Position numbers and translations under genes: made by a program
The notes under the pieces: model-generated
What the model was told of the DNA's origin: nothing
The model's database searches: none
The model's input: the letters and a program-made list of their open reading frames with translations, nothing else
Source: Methylobacter tundripaludum
GTDB lineage: Bacteria; Pseudomonadota; Gammaproteobacteria; Methylococcales; Methylomonadaceae
Direction of reading: 5' to 3'
Assembly: GCF_002934365.1 (NCBI RefSeq)
Contig: NZ_PTIY01000011.1
Span: 1-64,000, forward strand
Length of the DNA: 64,000 nucleotides
In this document: positions 28,257 through 35,577 of the stretch, one piece after another
Numbering within the stretch: the stretch's first letter is position 1
Layout: each line of letters starts with the position of its first letter

Positions 28257-28529
28257 ATGACGCACGTTGAAATTATCGGCTATATAGCCGCGACACTGAC
28301 TACCGCCTCGTTTGTACCCCAGGCGGTATTGACGATAAAAACAAGAAACACCGAATCCCTTTCTTTCGGCATGTACAGCGCTTTTACCCTGGGCGTGTCA
28401 TGTTGGCTTATTTATGGGATTTATCTCGCCGATAAGGCGATTATATTTGCCAACGCAATTACACTGTTGCTGGCCGCATCGATACTTTTCGTTAAGATCC
28501 GTAATATGGTTGGCAAGAAAAAAGCATAA
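28257..28529 (+). CDS. SemiSWEET-type transporter (PQ-loop/MtN3 family)
   Basis: 90 residues with three membrane helices, one triple-helix bundle as in bacterial SemiSWEETs that work as dimers. The PQ motif lies in ASFVPQAVLTIKTRNTESLS and helix 2 has the conserved Ser/Tyr pattern. The family moves sugars passively in studied members; the substrate here is unknown. Confidence 0.88.
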   Translation: MTHVEIIGYIAATLTTASFVPQAVLTIKTRNTESLSFGMYSAFTLGVSCWLIYGIYLADKAIIFANAITLLLAASILFVKIRNMVGKKKA

Positions 28530-28550
28530 TTAGCTTAGCCGGATATTTTT

Positions 28551-28578
28551 TGTAAGGATTCTTGTCCTCTTAACGACT
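28551..28578 (+). promoter_or_regulatory. Putative ECF sigma promoter, copy 1 (arsM-like / ECF operon)
   Basis: TGTAAGG (28551-28557), 16-base spacer, CGACT (28574-28578). The same pair of boxes occurs at 31265-31291 and 35516-35542, each just before a gene of this metal/arsenic region. If the sigma factor encoded at 29791 reads it, the operon is autoregulated. Confidence 0.65.
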
Positions 28579-28607
28579 ATTTATATAGTTCGGCGAAGGA
28601 GAACCCA

Positions 28608-28646
28608 ATGATCACAATTGCGGCGGCAGGGCCGGTGCCGAAGTAA
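28608..28646 (+). CDS. Possible short leader peptide
   Basis: ATG at 28608 is preceded by GAAGGAGA, the best ribosome-binding site of the region, yet opens only 12 codons (MITIAAAGPVPK, stop TAA). It lies between the putative ECF promoter and the arsM-like gene. It may be a leader peptide or the relic of a lost first gene; nothing shows which. Confidence 0.3.
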   Translation: MITIAAAGPVPK

Positions 28647-28743
28647 CCGTATCAATTGCGCTACCCCGGCTGCCGACATGGCTATGTTCAACCGTTATGC
28701 GCCGGTAGCGGTCGTTTTTAATCTGAAACATTGGAAATCTCTC

Positions 28744-29787
28744 ATGACTGTCAATATAGAAATCAGCGAGTCCGTCCGCCATTATTATGGACAGGTTCTG
28801 CAATCCAGCAATGACCTGAAAACCAGCGCCTGTTGCAGCATCGACGCGATGCCGCATCACTTAAAAGCCTTGCTGGCCGACGTGCATCCTGAAGTACTGG
28901 AACGTTTTTACGGTTGCGGTTCGCCGCTGCCGCCGGTTTTAACAGGCAAGACCGTGCTGGATTTGGGTTGCGGCTCAGGCCGCGACTGCTATCTATTGTC
29001 GAGACTGGTCGGCCCTGCGGGGCGGGTGATCGGCGTCGATATGACGCCGGAGCAACTGGAAGTCGCCGTGCGGTATCAAGATTGGCATGCCGAACGCTTC
29101 GGTTACGCCAATGTCGAATTCCTGCACGGGCATATCGAAAACCTTGCCGCTGTCGGTATCTACGATAACAGCATCGACGTGGTGGTTTCCAATTGCGTGA
29201 TCAACCTGTCGCCGGAAAAGCCACGGGTACTGGCGGAAATATTCCGGGTGCTGAAGCCGGGCGGCGAACTGTATTTTTCCGACGTCTTCGCCGACCGACG
29301 CATTCCCGACGCCTTGCGTCAAGACCCGGTGCTGCTCGGCGAATGCCTGGGCGGCGCTTTGTATTGGGAAGACTTTCGGCGGATTTTGCAGGAGTTGGGT
29401 TGCCCCGACGTGCGCGTCGTCAAACAAAATCCGATTAGTCTCGATGATCCCGAAGTCGCCGACAAAATCGGCATGGTCAAGTTCCGCTCAGCGACCGTCC
29501 GCGCTTTCAAACTGCCGCTGGAAGACCGTTGCGAGGACTACGGCCAAGTAGCCTGCTATCTTGGCGGCATTCCCGAACATCGGCATGCCTTCGATCTGGA
29601 CGACCACCATCATTTCGAAACCGGTCGGCCGCTACGGGTGTGCGGCAACACCGCCGACATGCTCGCGGCCAGCCGCTATGCCGGGTATTTTCAGGTGTTG
29701 GGCGGTAAATCCCGCCACTTCGGCTTGTTCGACTGCACGCCGGGGCAACAAGGCGAGTCGGCTGCGGTCGACGGTGCGTGTTGTTAA
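28744..29787 (+). CDS. arsM: ArsM-like arsenite S-adenosylmethionine methyltransferase (first copy)
   Basis: 347 residues from the ATG at 28744 (in-frame ATG at 28678 is an alternative). SAM motif I reads VLDLGCGSGRDCYLL. Cys expected for As(III) binding are in place: FYGCG, SNCVINL and GECLGGALY, with an extra CC near the N-terminus and a terminal CC. The family methylates arsenite stepwise to methylated species. It is followed after 3 bases by an ECF sigma gene, an unusual partner for arsM. A second, clearly different ArsM lies at 39994. Given the metallophore genes nearby, another thiol-binding metalloid substrate is possible. Confidence 0.85.
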   Translation: MTVNIEISESVRHYYGQVLQSSNDLKTSACCSIDAMPHHLKALLADVHPEVLERFYGCGSPLPPVLTGKTVLDLGCGSGRDCYLLSRLVGPAGRVIGVDMTPEQLEVAVRYQDWHAERFGYANVEFLHGHIENLAAVGIYDNSIDVVVSNCVINLSPEKPRVLAEIFRVLKPGGELYFSDVFADRRIPDALRQDPVLLGECLGGALYWEDFRRILQELGCPDVRVVKQNPISLDDPEVADKIGMVKFRSATVRAFKLPLEDRCEDYGQVACYLGGIPEHRHAFDLDDHHHFETGRPLRVCGNTADMLAASRYAGYFQVLGGKSRHFGLFDCTPGQQGESAAVDGACC

Positions 29788-29790
29788 GCG

Positions 29791-30384
29791 GTGACAGCCT
29801 CATTATTATTGACTGAACAGACGCTGGCCGCGCAAAGGCCGGTGCTGTTCCGCTACGCTCTGCTGCAATTGCGCGACAGCGCGTTGGCCGACGACGCCGT
29901 GCAGGAAACGCTGCTGGCCGCCTGGCAATCGGCGGCGGGCTTCGAAGGCAAGGCGGGCTTGCGCACATGGCTGATCGGCATCCTTAAACATAAAATCGCC
30001 GACCATTGGCGGCGTAGCGCCCGTGAAGCCGTTGCCCCGGACGTTGACCGGGCTGACGACGGCGAAGCGGAAGAAGACGATTATTTCATCAGCAGCGGCC
30101 ACTGGAACGGCGGCCCCAAAGCCTGGGCCGATCCCGAGGCTGCGTTAAAGCAGCAGGAATTCTGGGCGATCTACGAGGTCTGTCAAAACAACCTGCCGCC
30201 GAAAATGGCTAACGTGTTCATGTTGCGCGAATTGGTCGGTCTTGACGCCGATGAAGTGTGCCGGGAAGCGGAGCTTAGCGAAGCCAATTACTGGGTCATC
30301 ATGCACCGGGCGCGGCTCAGGCTGCGCGAATGCCTGGAAATCCGCTGGTTTAACAACACCCTACAGGATAAACGCCATGCGTAG
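29791..30384 (+). CDS. ECF-type RNA polymerase sigma factor
   Basis: 197 residues from a GTG three bases after the arsM stop. Region 2 reads ALADDAVQETLLAAWQ, then GLRTWLIGILKHKIADHWRR. Region 4 (about residues 130-190) is helix-turn-helix: VFMLRELVGLDADEVCREAE. The long acidic linker between them is typical of ECF factors paired with small zinc anti-sigmas. The anti-sigma gene overlaps its end by eight bases. I infer that it drives the three TGTAAGG/CGACT promoters of this region, linking the arsM-like operon, the HvfA operon and the DUF547-arsS operon. Confidence 0.92.
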   Translation: MTASLLLTEQTLAAQRPVLFRYALLQLRDSALADDAVQETLLAAWQSAAGFEGKAGLRTWLIGILKHKIADHWRRSAREAVAPDVDRADDGEAEEDDYFISSGHWNGGPKAWADPEAALKQQEFWAIYEVCQNNLPPKMANVFMLRELVGLDADEVCREAELSEANYWVIMHRARLRLRECLEIRWFNNTLQDKRHA

Positions 30385-30577
30385 TTGTCGAAACATTTCC
30401 GCCTTGGTTTCTCAGGGAATGGATAAAAAATTGAGTTTGCGCGAGCGTTTTGCAGTGCGGATGCATCTGATGATGTGTACCCGTTGCCGCAATTTCCAAT
30501 CCCAGAGTCGGTTTATCCGCAAGGCGGCGCGCCGCTATGTCGACGCGTTGCAAAGCCGGTTAGACAACAAATCGTAA
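30377..30577 (+). CDS. Zinc-finger anti-sigma factor (zf-HC2-like)
   Basis: 66 residues from the ATG at 30377, overlapping the sigma gene by eight bases. It has the H-x3-C-x2-C zinc motif (HLMMCTRC) preceded by a helix with conserved Cys (RSCRNIS) as in ZAS anti-sigmas. There is no membrane helix, so it would be a soluble, redox- or metal-responsive inhibitor of the ECF sigma encoded just before it. Release on thiol oxidation or metal binding would be the family's usual trigger. Confidence 0.85.
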   Translation: MRSCRNISALVSQGMDKKLSLRERFAVRMHLMMCTRCRNFQSQSRFIRKAARRYVDALQSRLDNKS

Positions 30578-30590
30578 ATTAAGGATTGCC

Positions 30591-30812
30591 ATGAACAACG
30601 TCATTTTGGAATCCGCGTTGGTTTGCCCTGAGTGCGGTTACCGCAAAACCGAGCCAATGCCCTCGGATGCCTGTCAATGGTTCTATGAATGCCAGGGTTG
30701 TCATAGTCTGCTAAAACCCAAAACCGGCGATTGCTGCGTATTCTGTTCCTATGGCAGCGTCGCCTGTCCTCCGGTTCAGCTGCACGGCAAACATTCGGGC
30801 TGTTGCGGGTGA
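30591..30812 (+). CDS. GDCCVxC-domain small Cys-rich protein
   Basis: 73 residues with ten Cys. N-terminal CPECGY and CQGC look like a zinc ribbon, followed by the hallmark GDCCVFCSYGSVACPPVQ and a terminal CCG. This is the GDCCVxC domain family, some members of which are selenoproteins; here the positions are Cys. It probably binds a soft metal or metalloid, or works as a redox carrier. Last gene of the arsM-sigma-anti-sigma unit; ribosome-binding site AAGGA. Confidence 0.85.
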   Translation: MNNVILESALVCPECGYRKTEPMPSDACQWFYECQGCHSLLKPKTGDCCVFCSYGSVACPPVQLHGKHSGCCG

Positions 30813-30883
30813 TGAATCGTCCCGAAAACTCAGTTAAGGAACATGCATGAAATAACTTGAGCAAGTTTTATTTTTCATTTTTT

Positions 30884-30950
30884 AACCATGAAGGACATGA
30901 AGCGGCATGAAAGGTTTAAGTCTTCATGTCCTTCATGCTCTTCGTGGTAA
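30884..30950. repeat. ATGAAG-type palindromic repeat, copy 2
   Basis: accatgaaggacatgaag and its inverse cttcatgctcttcgtggt bracket a short centre. Same family as copies at 142, 50644, 53318 and 57890. Confidence 0.7.
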
Positions 30951-31264
30951 TTGCCTAAATTAATTTAGGCACTATCCTAAGCCACGGATGAACGCCGTGA
31001 TATGCCGGCCCTTCTCGCCAAGATTTTTCAAGCATCGAGACGGCGCGCCCTACGGCGAGAACTTTTAATGGCGTTTCCTTGACTTAATGGCGGTGATACG
31101 CCGTGTGGAAATGTAGTAAAGGCTTGTCCTGAGGCGTGTCGAAGGTGGTCCCTCTTATCTGTGAAATCTGTGTCCAATGATGGTTTTTAGGGGCTCATAG
31201 ACTTCAAAATCATCCTCCGTTTGGACGATGGTTCGACAAAAATTCAGTTATCCCAAAAAGTTTT

Positions 31265-31291
31265 TGTAAGGAATACGGATTGCCCCCGACT
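31265..31291 (+). promoter_or_regulatory. Putative ECF sigma promoter, copy 2 (HvfA operon)
   Basis: TGTAAGG (31265-31271), 15-base spacer, CGACT (31287-31291), 77 bases before the hvfA start codon. The boxes match the copies before the arsM-like gene and the DUF547 gene. Confidence 0.65.
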
Positions 31292-31368
31292 GATGAGGCA
31301 GGAAGGTTTTACAGCATATGCCGTTAAAGCTTTCCTGACATTCATCAATCACTTTTGGAGTAATCAAT

Positions 31369-31698
31369 ATGAATAAAAAAACCTTATCTTTGACCTTGGG
31401 CGGCGCGATTGCATCCTCTTTTTTAAGCATGTCCCCCGCCATTCAGGCCGGTGAGAATCCGTTTGCAATGGCCAACATCAATACTTCGCAACAGCTTGCC
31501 GCAGCCGACGAAAAAATGAACGAAGGCGGTTGCAGCGGCAAATTGAAAGAAGGCAAGTGCGGTGAAGGCAAATGCGGCGGCAACAAAAATAAAATGAAGG
31601 AGGGCGGTTGCAGCGGTGCTGCTAAGCCGGAAGAGAAAATGAAAGAAGGCGGATGCGGAGACAAGATCAAAGAAGGCGGTTGCAGCGGAAAAATGTAG
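31369..31698 (+). CDS. hvfA: HvfA/bufferin-type RiPP metallophore precursor with Cys repeats
   Basis: 109 residues. An export signal (residues 1-27, ending AIQA) is followed by a low-complexity core with six Cys (55, 64, 69, 81, 96, 105). Two sit in EGKCG, the motif modified to thiooxazole or oxazolone/thioamide groups in HvfA and bufferins. Four sit in EGGC-S/D variants, which is unusual. There are no other Cys. MNIO enzyme HvfB and partner HvfC are encoded downstream, so post-translational modification and copper or other soft-metal binding in the periplasm are likely. TGGAGT precedes the ATG. A putative ECF promoter lies 77 bases upstream. Confidence 0.85.
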   Translation: MNKKTLSLTLGGAIASSFLSMSPAIQAGENPFAMANINTSQQLAAADEKMNEGGCSGKLKEGKCGEGKCGGNKNKMKEGGCSGAAKPEEKMKEGGCGDKIKEGGCSGKM

Positions 31699-31858
31699 CA
31701 GCCCTAAAGAAAGCCGCCTGTAATTCATAGGCGGTATTTAATGGCCGTCCGCAATTTTTCTGTTTCAGACGCTGTAGGGCGCGCCGTGCGCGTCCTGCAT
31801 ACGCGGGATAAATTATCGGGATAGCTGTAATCGCATCTGACCCATATCGGGAATAAAC

Positions 31859-32251
31859 ATGGCAAACATAAATTTAATCGATGAAGCTGAAGCCGCCGAA
31901 CCGGTCTTATCCATTTACAACGACATCAAGAAAACATTCGGCATGGATTTCGTCCCCGGCATGTTCAAGGCGATGGCCAATAACCCGGCCTATCTGGAAG
32001 CCAGTTGGAATCGCTATAAAGTCATCATGGGGCCGGGAAAACTGGACCGGAAAACCAAGGAAATTATTGCGGTCGCGGTTTCTACCGTCAACGGTTGCGA
32101 ATATTGCATCAACGCGCACACCGCCGTGCTTAAGAAATTGGGCCTAGGCGATGCCGAGATAACGGAGCTTATGGCGGTGGTCGATTTATTCAGCGGCTTT
32201 AACAAGCTGCTGGACGGTTTGCGGGTCGAATCCGATATTTTCCCTACCTAA
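31859..32251 (+). CDS. AhpD/carboxymuconolactone decarboxylase-like protein
   Basis: 130 residues, all-helical. The core CEYCINAHTAVLKKLG has the CxxC plus His redox centre of AhpD-like alkylhydroperoxidases, preceded by LDRKTKEIIAVAVSTVNG. It probably handles peroxides or acts as a disulfide reductase. Its place between hvfA and hvfB, 160 bases after the precursor gene, suggests a role in thiol state of the peptide or in oxidative stress under metal load. Confidence 0.88.
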   Translation: MANINLIDEAEAAEPVLSIYNDIKKTFGMDFVPGMFKAMANNPAYLEASWNRYKVIMGPGKLDRKTKEIIAVAVSTVNGCEYCINAHTAVLKKLGLGDAEITELMAVVDLFSGFNKLLDGLRVESDIFPT

Positions 32252-32271
32252 GCTTGTTCAATAGGCTAAGC

Positions 32272-33168
32272 ATGATGAAAACTTTTGCTGTTAACGGCGC
32301 CGGGCTGGGGCTGCGACGGGAGCTTTTACCGGCGTTGGAATCGGGCGTTCCCGGAACGATTGACTTTTTCGAAGTGTCGCCGGAAAACTGGATAGATATA
32401 GGCGGCAGATTGGGCAAGATCTTTCGCGGCTATACCGAACGCCATAGCTTCGTGGCGCATGGGCTGTCGCTGTCTTTAGGCGGCCCGGCGCCGTTGGATA
32501 TAGCTTTTTTGCGGCGCATGAAGGCCTTTCTCGATGAACATAACTTCGTGCTCTACACCGAACACTTAAGTTTTTGCAGCGACGAGGGGCATCATTACGA
32601 CCTCTACCCGATCCCGTTCACCGGGGAAGCGGTGCGCCATGTCGCCGGACGCATTCGTCTTGCGCAAGACATTCTTGAACGCCCGATTGCGCTGGAAAAC
32701 GCCTCCTACTACGTCAAGCCGCCGTTAGCTGAAATGGACGAGCTGGCCTTTATCAATGCGGTGCTGACGGAAGCCGATTGCCCCTTGCATTTGGACGTGA
32801 ACAACATCTACGTCAACAGCCTTAATCACAACTACGACGCCGCCGCATTTTTAACCGGGCTGTGCGGGGAGCGGATTGTTTACGGGCATGTTGCGGGGCA
32901 TGATTTGGATAAGTCGGGAGTGATTATCGATACGCACGGGCAAGCGGCTTGCGACCCCGTCTGGCAATTATTGGAACTGGCTTACCGGACATTCGGCGTG
33001 TTCCCGACCTTATTGGAACGGGATTTCAACATACCGCCGCTAGCCGATTTGTTGGTGGAAGTCGGGCATATCGCCGACTTGCAACGGCATCACGGCTACG
33101 GCATTGCGCCTCGCGCCGCCGGGTGGCTACCTCTTTTGCCAGTGCAAGCCGGTCGGGAAACCGCATGA
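32272..33168 (+). CDS. hvfB: HvfB, MNIO (DUF692) RiPP-modifying enzyme
   Basis: 298 residues from the ATG at 32272 (another ATG follows at once). TIM-barrel DUF692 family, which uses a multinuclear iron centre with oxygen. Candidate metal ligands are seen in order: FFEVSPENW, VAHGLSLS, TEHLSF, LENASYY, HLDVNNIYVN, YGHVAGH and DTHGQ, and LLERDFNIP closes the barrel. Members modify Cys of precursor peptides (thiooxazole, oxazolone/thioamide). Overlaps hvfC by four bases. The substrate is almost surely the HvfA-like peptide upstream. Confidence 0.92.
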   Translation: MMKTFAVNGAGLGLRRELLPALESGVPGTIDFFEVSPENWIDIGGRLGKIFRGYTERHSFVAHGLSLSLGGPAPLDIAFLRRMKAFLDEHNFVLYTEHLSFCSDEGHHYDLYPIPFTGEAVRHVAGRIRLAQDILERPIALENASYYVKPPLAEMDELAFINAVLTEADCPLHLDVNNIYVNSLNHNYDAAAFLTGLCGERIVYGHVAGHDLDKSGVIIDTHGQAACDPVWQLLELAYRTFGVFPTLLERDFNIPPLADLLVEVGHIADLQRHHGYGIAPRAAGWLPLLPVQAGRETA

Positions 33169-33926
33169 TGGCCTTTCGACAGGTACAACGGCAATTTTTA
33201 GCGCATTTGCGCAACCCCGTGCAACAACCTTTGCCCTCGGGGTTTGTCAAACAGGATGTGGCGATTTATGTTGACTTGCTGTACAACAAATTCAACGATA
33301 GCCTGACTGCCTGCTTCCCCGTAACGTATGCGATTTTGGGTGAAACGGCTTGGCAGCGGCTGCTGAAAGACTTTATCGCCGAACATCGTTGCCGGTCGCC
33401 TTATTACCGGCAAATCCCCGATGAATTTATCCGGTATTTGCAGACCGAATGGGTCGATCATACCGGACTGCCTTATTTGCTGGAACTGGCGCATTTCGAA
33501 TGGGTAGGGCTGATATTGGCGATTACCGATGCCGAACCCGTTGTTAAGAACGAGACTGCGGTTAACGATTGGCTGGCATGCCACCCCGTTTTCGCGCCGG
33601 TCTTGCAGTTACTGCATTATGTCTATCCGGTACAGCGCATCGATGAAAATTATCAACCGGCTACGCCCTCGGAACAGGCAACGCATATTTTAGGGTTTCG
33701 GGATAGAGATGATACCGTGCAGTTTATTGAATTAAACCCTGCAACGGCGCGGCTGGTAGACATTTTGCATAACACTGATAATACCTACACCGTCCGCGAA
33801 GCAATAGAACAAATCGCCGCCGAGTTACAACACCCTGAACCGTCCGCGCTGTTTACTTTTGGCGTTGCAACCTTGACGGATTTAATGCAGCAAGGCGCTA
33901 TTTTGGGCAGGGCGGCGGATGATTAA
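33165..33926 (+). CDS. hvfC: HvfC, DUF2063 partner of the MNIO enzyme
   Basis: 253 residues from the ATG at 33165. The N-terminal DUF2063 domain contains QRQFLAHLRNP, YVDLLYNKFNDSLTACFPVT and ELAHFEW; a winged-helix-like C-terminus follows (residues about 165-250). Related partner proteins bind the precursor peptide and present it to the MNIO enzyme, despite the old label 'putative DNA-binding'. Starts inside hvfB and ends inside the next gene, giving tight coupling. Confidence 0.9.
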   Translation: MMAFRQVQRQFLAHLRNPVQQPLPSGFVKQDVAIYVDLLYNKFNDSLTACFPVTYAILGETAWQRLLKDFIAEHRCRSPYYRQIPDEFIRYLQTEWVDHTGLPYLLELAHFEWVGLILAITDAEPVVKNETAVNDWLACHPVFAPVLQLLHYVYPVQRIDENYQPATPSEQATHILGFRDRDDTVQFIELNPATARLVDILHNTDNTYTVREAIEQIAAELQHPEPSALFTFGVATLTDLMQQGAILGRAADD

Positions 33927-34356
33927 TCAAAAACAAAAGTTAGAACTGTCACTGGTTTTATTAAGATTAAGTGTGTTTTTAGTCATGCTTATGTGGACGC
34001 TGGATAAATTGGTTAATCCCGGCCATGCCGCAAAAGTTTATGAAAAGTTTTATTTTCTCTCAGGTTTGGGGCATGAGCTTATGTACGCACTCGCGGCGGT
34101 TGAACTCATCGTTCTGTTGTTATTTGTGTGCGGTGTTTATAAAAAATACAGCTACGGAGCCGTGTTAATTTTTCATGCCGTTTCAACTTTGTCTTCATTC
34201 AAACAATATTTATCGCCTTATGAAGCGGGGAATTTATTGTTTTTCACTGCGTGGCCGATGCTGGCGGCATGTATCGCCTTGTTTTTGTTAAAGGATCAGG
34301 ATGTACGATTATCGTGCGGAAATAAAGTTAAAAACCGAGTTTTTACGAGGATTTAA
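33919..34356 (+). CDS. hvfX: HvfX, DoxX-family membrane protein
   Basis: 145 residues with four membrane helices. It starts eight bases inside hvfC. The pattern LLRLSVFLVMLMWTLDKLVN and the following 'Y..F' segment match DoxX-like proteins that recur in Hvf/bufferin operons. The role in the pathway is not known; membrane-linked redox supply or export of the mature peptide are the usual guesses. The next gene starts one base after its stop. Confidence 0.85.
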   Translation: MINQKQKLELSLVLLRLSVFLVMLMWTLDKLVNPGHAAKVYEKFYFLSGLGHELMYALAAVELIVLLLFVCGVYKKYSYGAVLIFHAVSTLSSFKQYLSPYEAGNLLFFTAWPMLAACIALFLLKDQDVRLSCGNKVKNRVFTRI

Positions 34357-34357
34357 A

Positions 34358-35476
34358 ATGATTTTTTTAAGCCTGTTAATCATTGCTACCTGTTTCCTGG
34401 CTTATGCCAACGGCGCAAATGATAATTTTAAAGGCGTTGCCACCTTGTTCGGCAGCGGCACGAGCAGTTACCGCAATGCTATCGGTTGGGCAACCCTAAC
34501 GGCTTTCGCCGGTTCTGTTTGTTCCATTTTTTTAGCCGAAAAACTGCTTAAAAGTTTTTCGGGTAAAGGCCTGGTTCCCGATGCGGTCGCACTCTCGCCT
34601 GAATTTTTATTAGCCGTCTCAGTGGGTGCAGGCATAACGGTTTTAGTCGCCGCCTTAAAGGGTTTTCCTATTTCCACGACTCACGGTTTAACAGGAGCCT
34701 TAGTGGGTGCGGGACTGATGGCGGTCGGTACGGAGATTAATCTTTCCGTGTTGGGCTCGGCTTTTTTTATCCCTTTGTTGGTCAGTCCCTTAATCGCGGT
34801 TATCTTGGGCGCCGGGGTTTATTTTGTATTTAGAGCGGTACGCATTCAATCGGGCATAAACAAAGAATACTGCGTCTGCGTTGGACAAACGGAAACCATC
34901 GTCCCGATCCCGCGGCCTGATTCATGCTTTGCCATGACCACTGTTACCGGCATTGAAGCAAGTATTGATAGCGAAGCTGTCTGTCGGCAGCGCTATGTCG
35001 GCACGGTTTGGAAAATCAACAGCCAAAAATTATTGGATGTTTTTCATTACCTGAGTGCCGGGGCGGTTTGTTTTGCACGGGGCCTGAATGACACGCCTAA
35101 AATCATGGCTATTTTAATGTCCGCTCATGCCTTGGGAATGCAATCCGGCTTGTTGTTGGTCGGTTCTGCGATTGCGATAGGCGGTTTATTGCATTCGCGT
35201 AGAATCGCGGAAACGATGGGCAAGAAAATCACCCCGCTGAATCATGGGCAAGGATTTTCCGCCAACCTGGTGACCGCTTTTTTGGTTATTTTCGCCAGTC
35301 AATTAGGCGTTCCGGTATCAACGACGCACGTCTCGGTCGGCGCTGTGTTCGGCATAGGCGCGATTACCCGGCAAGCGAATGTCGGCGTAGTTTCTCAGAT
35401 TGTGTTGTCATGGGTATTAACCTTGCCGATTGCGGCTTTTTTTAGCGCCTGTATTTACGGGTTCTTCATGGTTTAA
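34358..35476 (+). CDS. Inorganic phosphate transporter, PiT family
   Basis: 372 residues from the ATG at 34358 (GAGGA upstream). Both PiT signature repeats are present: YANGANDNFKGVATLFGSG at the N-terminus and ARGLNDTPKIMAILMSAH in the second half, each with 'STTH' helices (FPISTTHGLTGALVGAG; VPVSTTHVSVGAVFGIG). The protein imports phosphate with a cation and can also admit arsenate. It lies one base after hvfX and before the arsenosugar genes, so it joins the metallophore and arsenic parts of the locus. Confidence 0.92.
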   Translation: MIFLSLLIIATCFLAYANGANDNFKGVATLFGSGTSSYRNAIGWATLTAFAGSVCSIFLAEKLLKSFSGKGLVPDAVALSPEFLLAVSVGAGITVLVAALKGFPISTTHGLTGALVGAGLMAVGTEINLSVLGSAFFIPLLVSPLIAVILGAGVYFVFRAVRIQSGINKEYCVCVGQTETIVPIPRPDSCFAMTTVTGIEASIDSEAVCRQRYVGTVWKINSQKLLDVFHYLSAGAVCFARGLNDTPKIMAILMSAHALGMQSGLLLVGSAIAIGGLLHSRRIAETMGKKITPLNHGQGFSANLVTAFLVIFASQLGVPVSTTHVSVGAVFGIGAITRQANVGVVSQIVLSWVLTLPIAAFFSACIYGFFMV

Positions 35477-35515
35477 AAATAAAACTTGCTCAAGTTACTT
35501 AACACCGCGCAATTG

Positions 35516-35542
35516 TGTAAGGTTTCGCCTTCTCGTGCGACT
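35516..35542 (+). promoter_or_regulatory. Putative ECF sigma promoter, copy 3 (DUF547-arsS operon)
   Basis: TGTAAGG (35516-35522), 15-base spacer, CGACT (35538-35542), 35 bases before the DUF547 start codon. Boxes and spacing match copy 2. Confidence 0.65.
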
Positions 35543-35577
35543 TAATAGCATCATACATAAATAACAAGGTACACATC

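Larger units (their letters stand above)
30813..31368. other. Intergenic region upstream of the HvfA operon
   Basis: 556 bases. It holds an ATGAAG repeat (30884-30950), a partial tcgaag-type repeat near 31119-31140 and the putative ECF promoter at 31265-31291. No gene is supported. Confidence 0.5.

Noticed and set aside
31522-31696. Regularly spaced repeats that might suggest a CRISPR or minisatellite
   Set aside because: They are in-frame codons of the Cys-repeat precursor peptide, with a signal peptide and matching biosynthetic genes.
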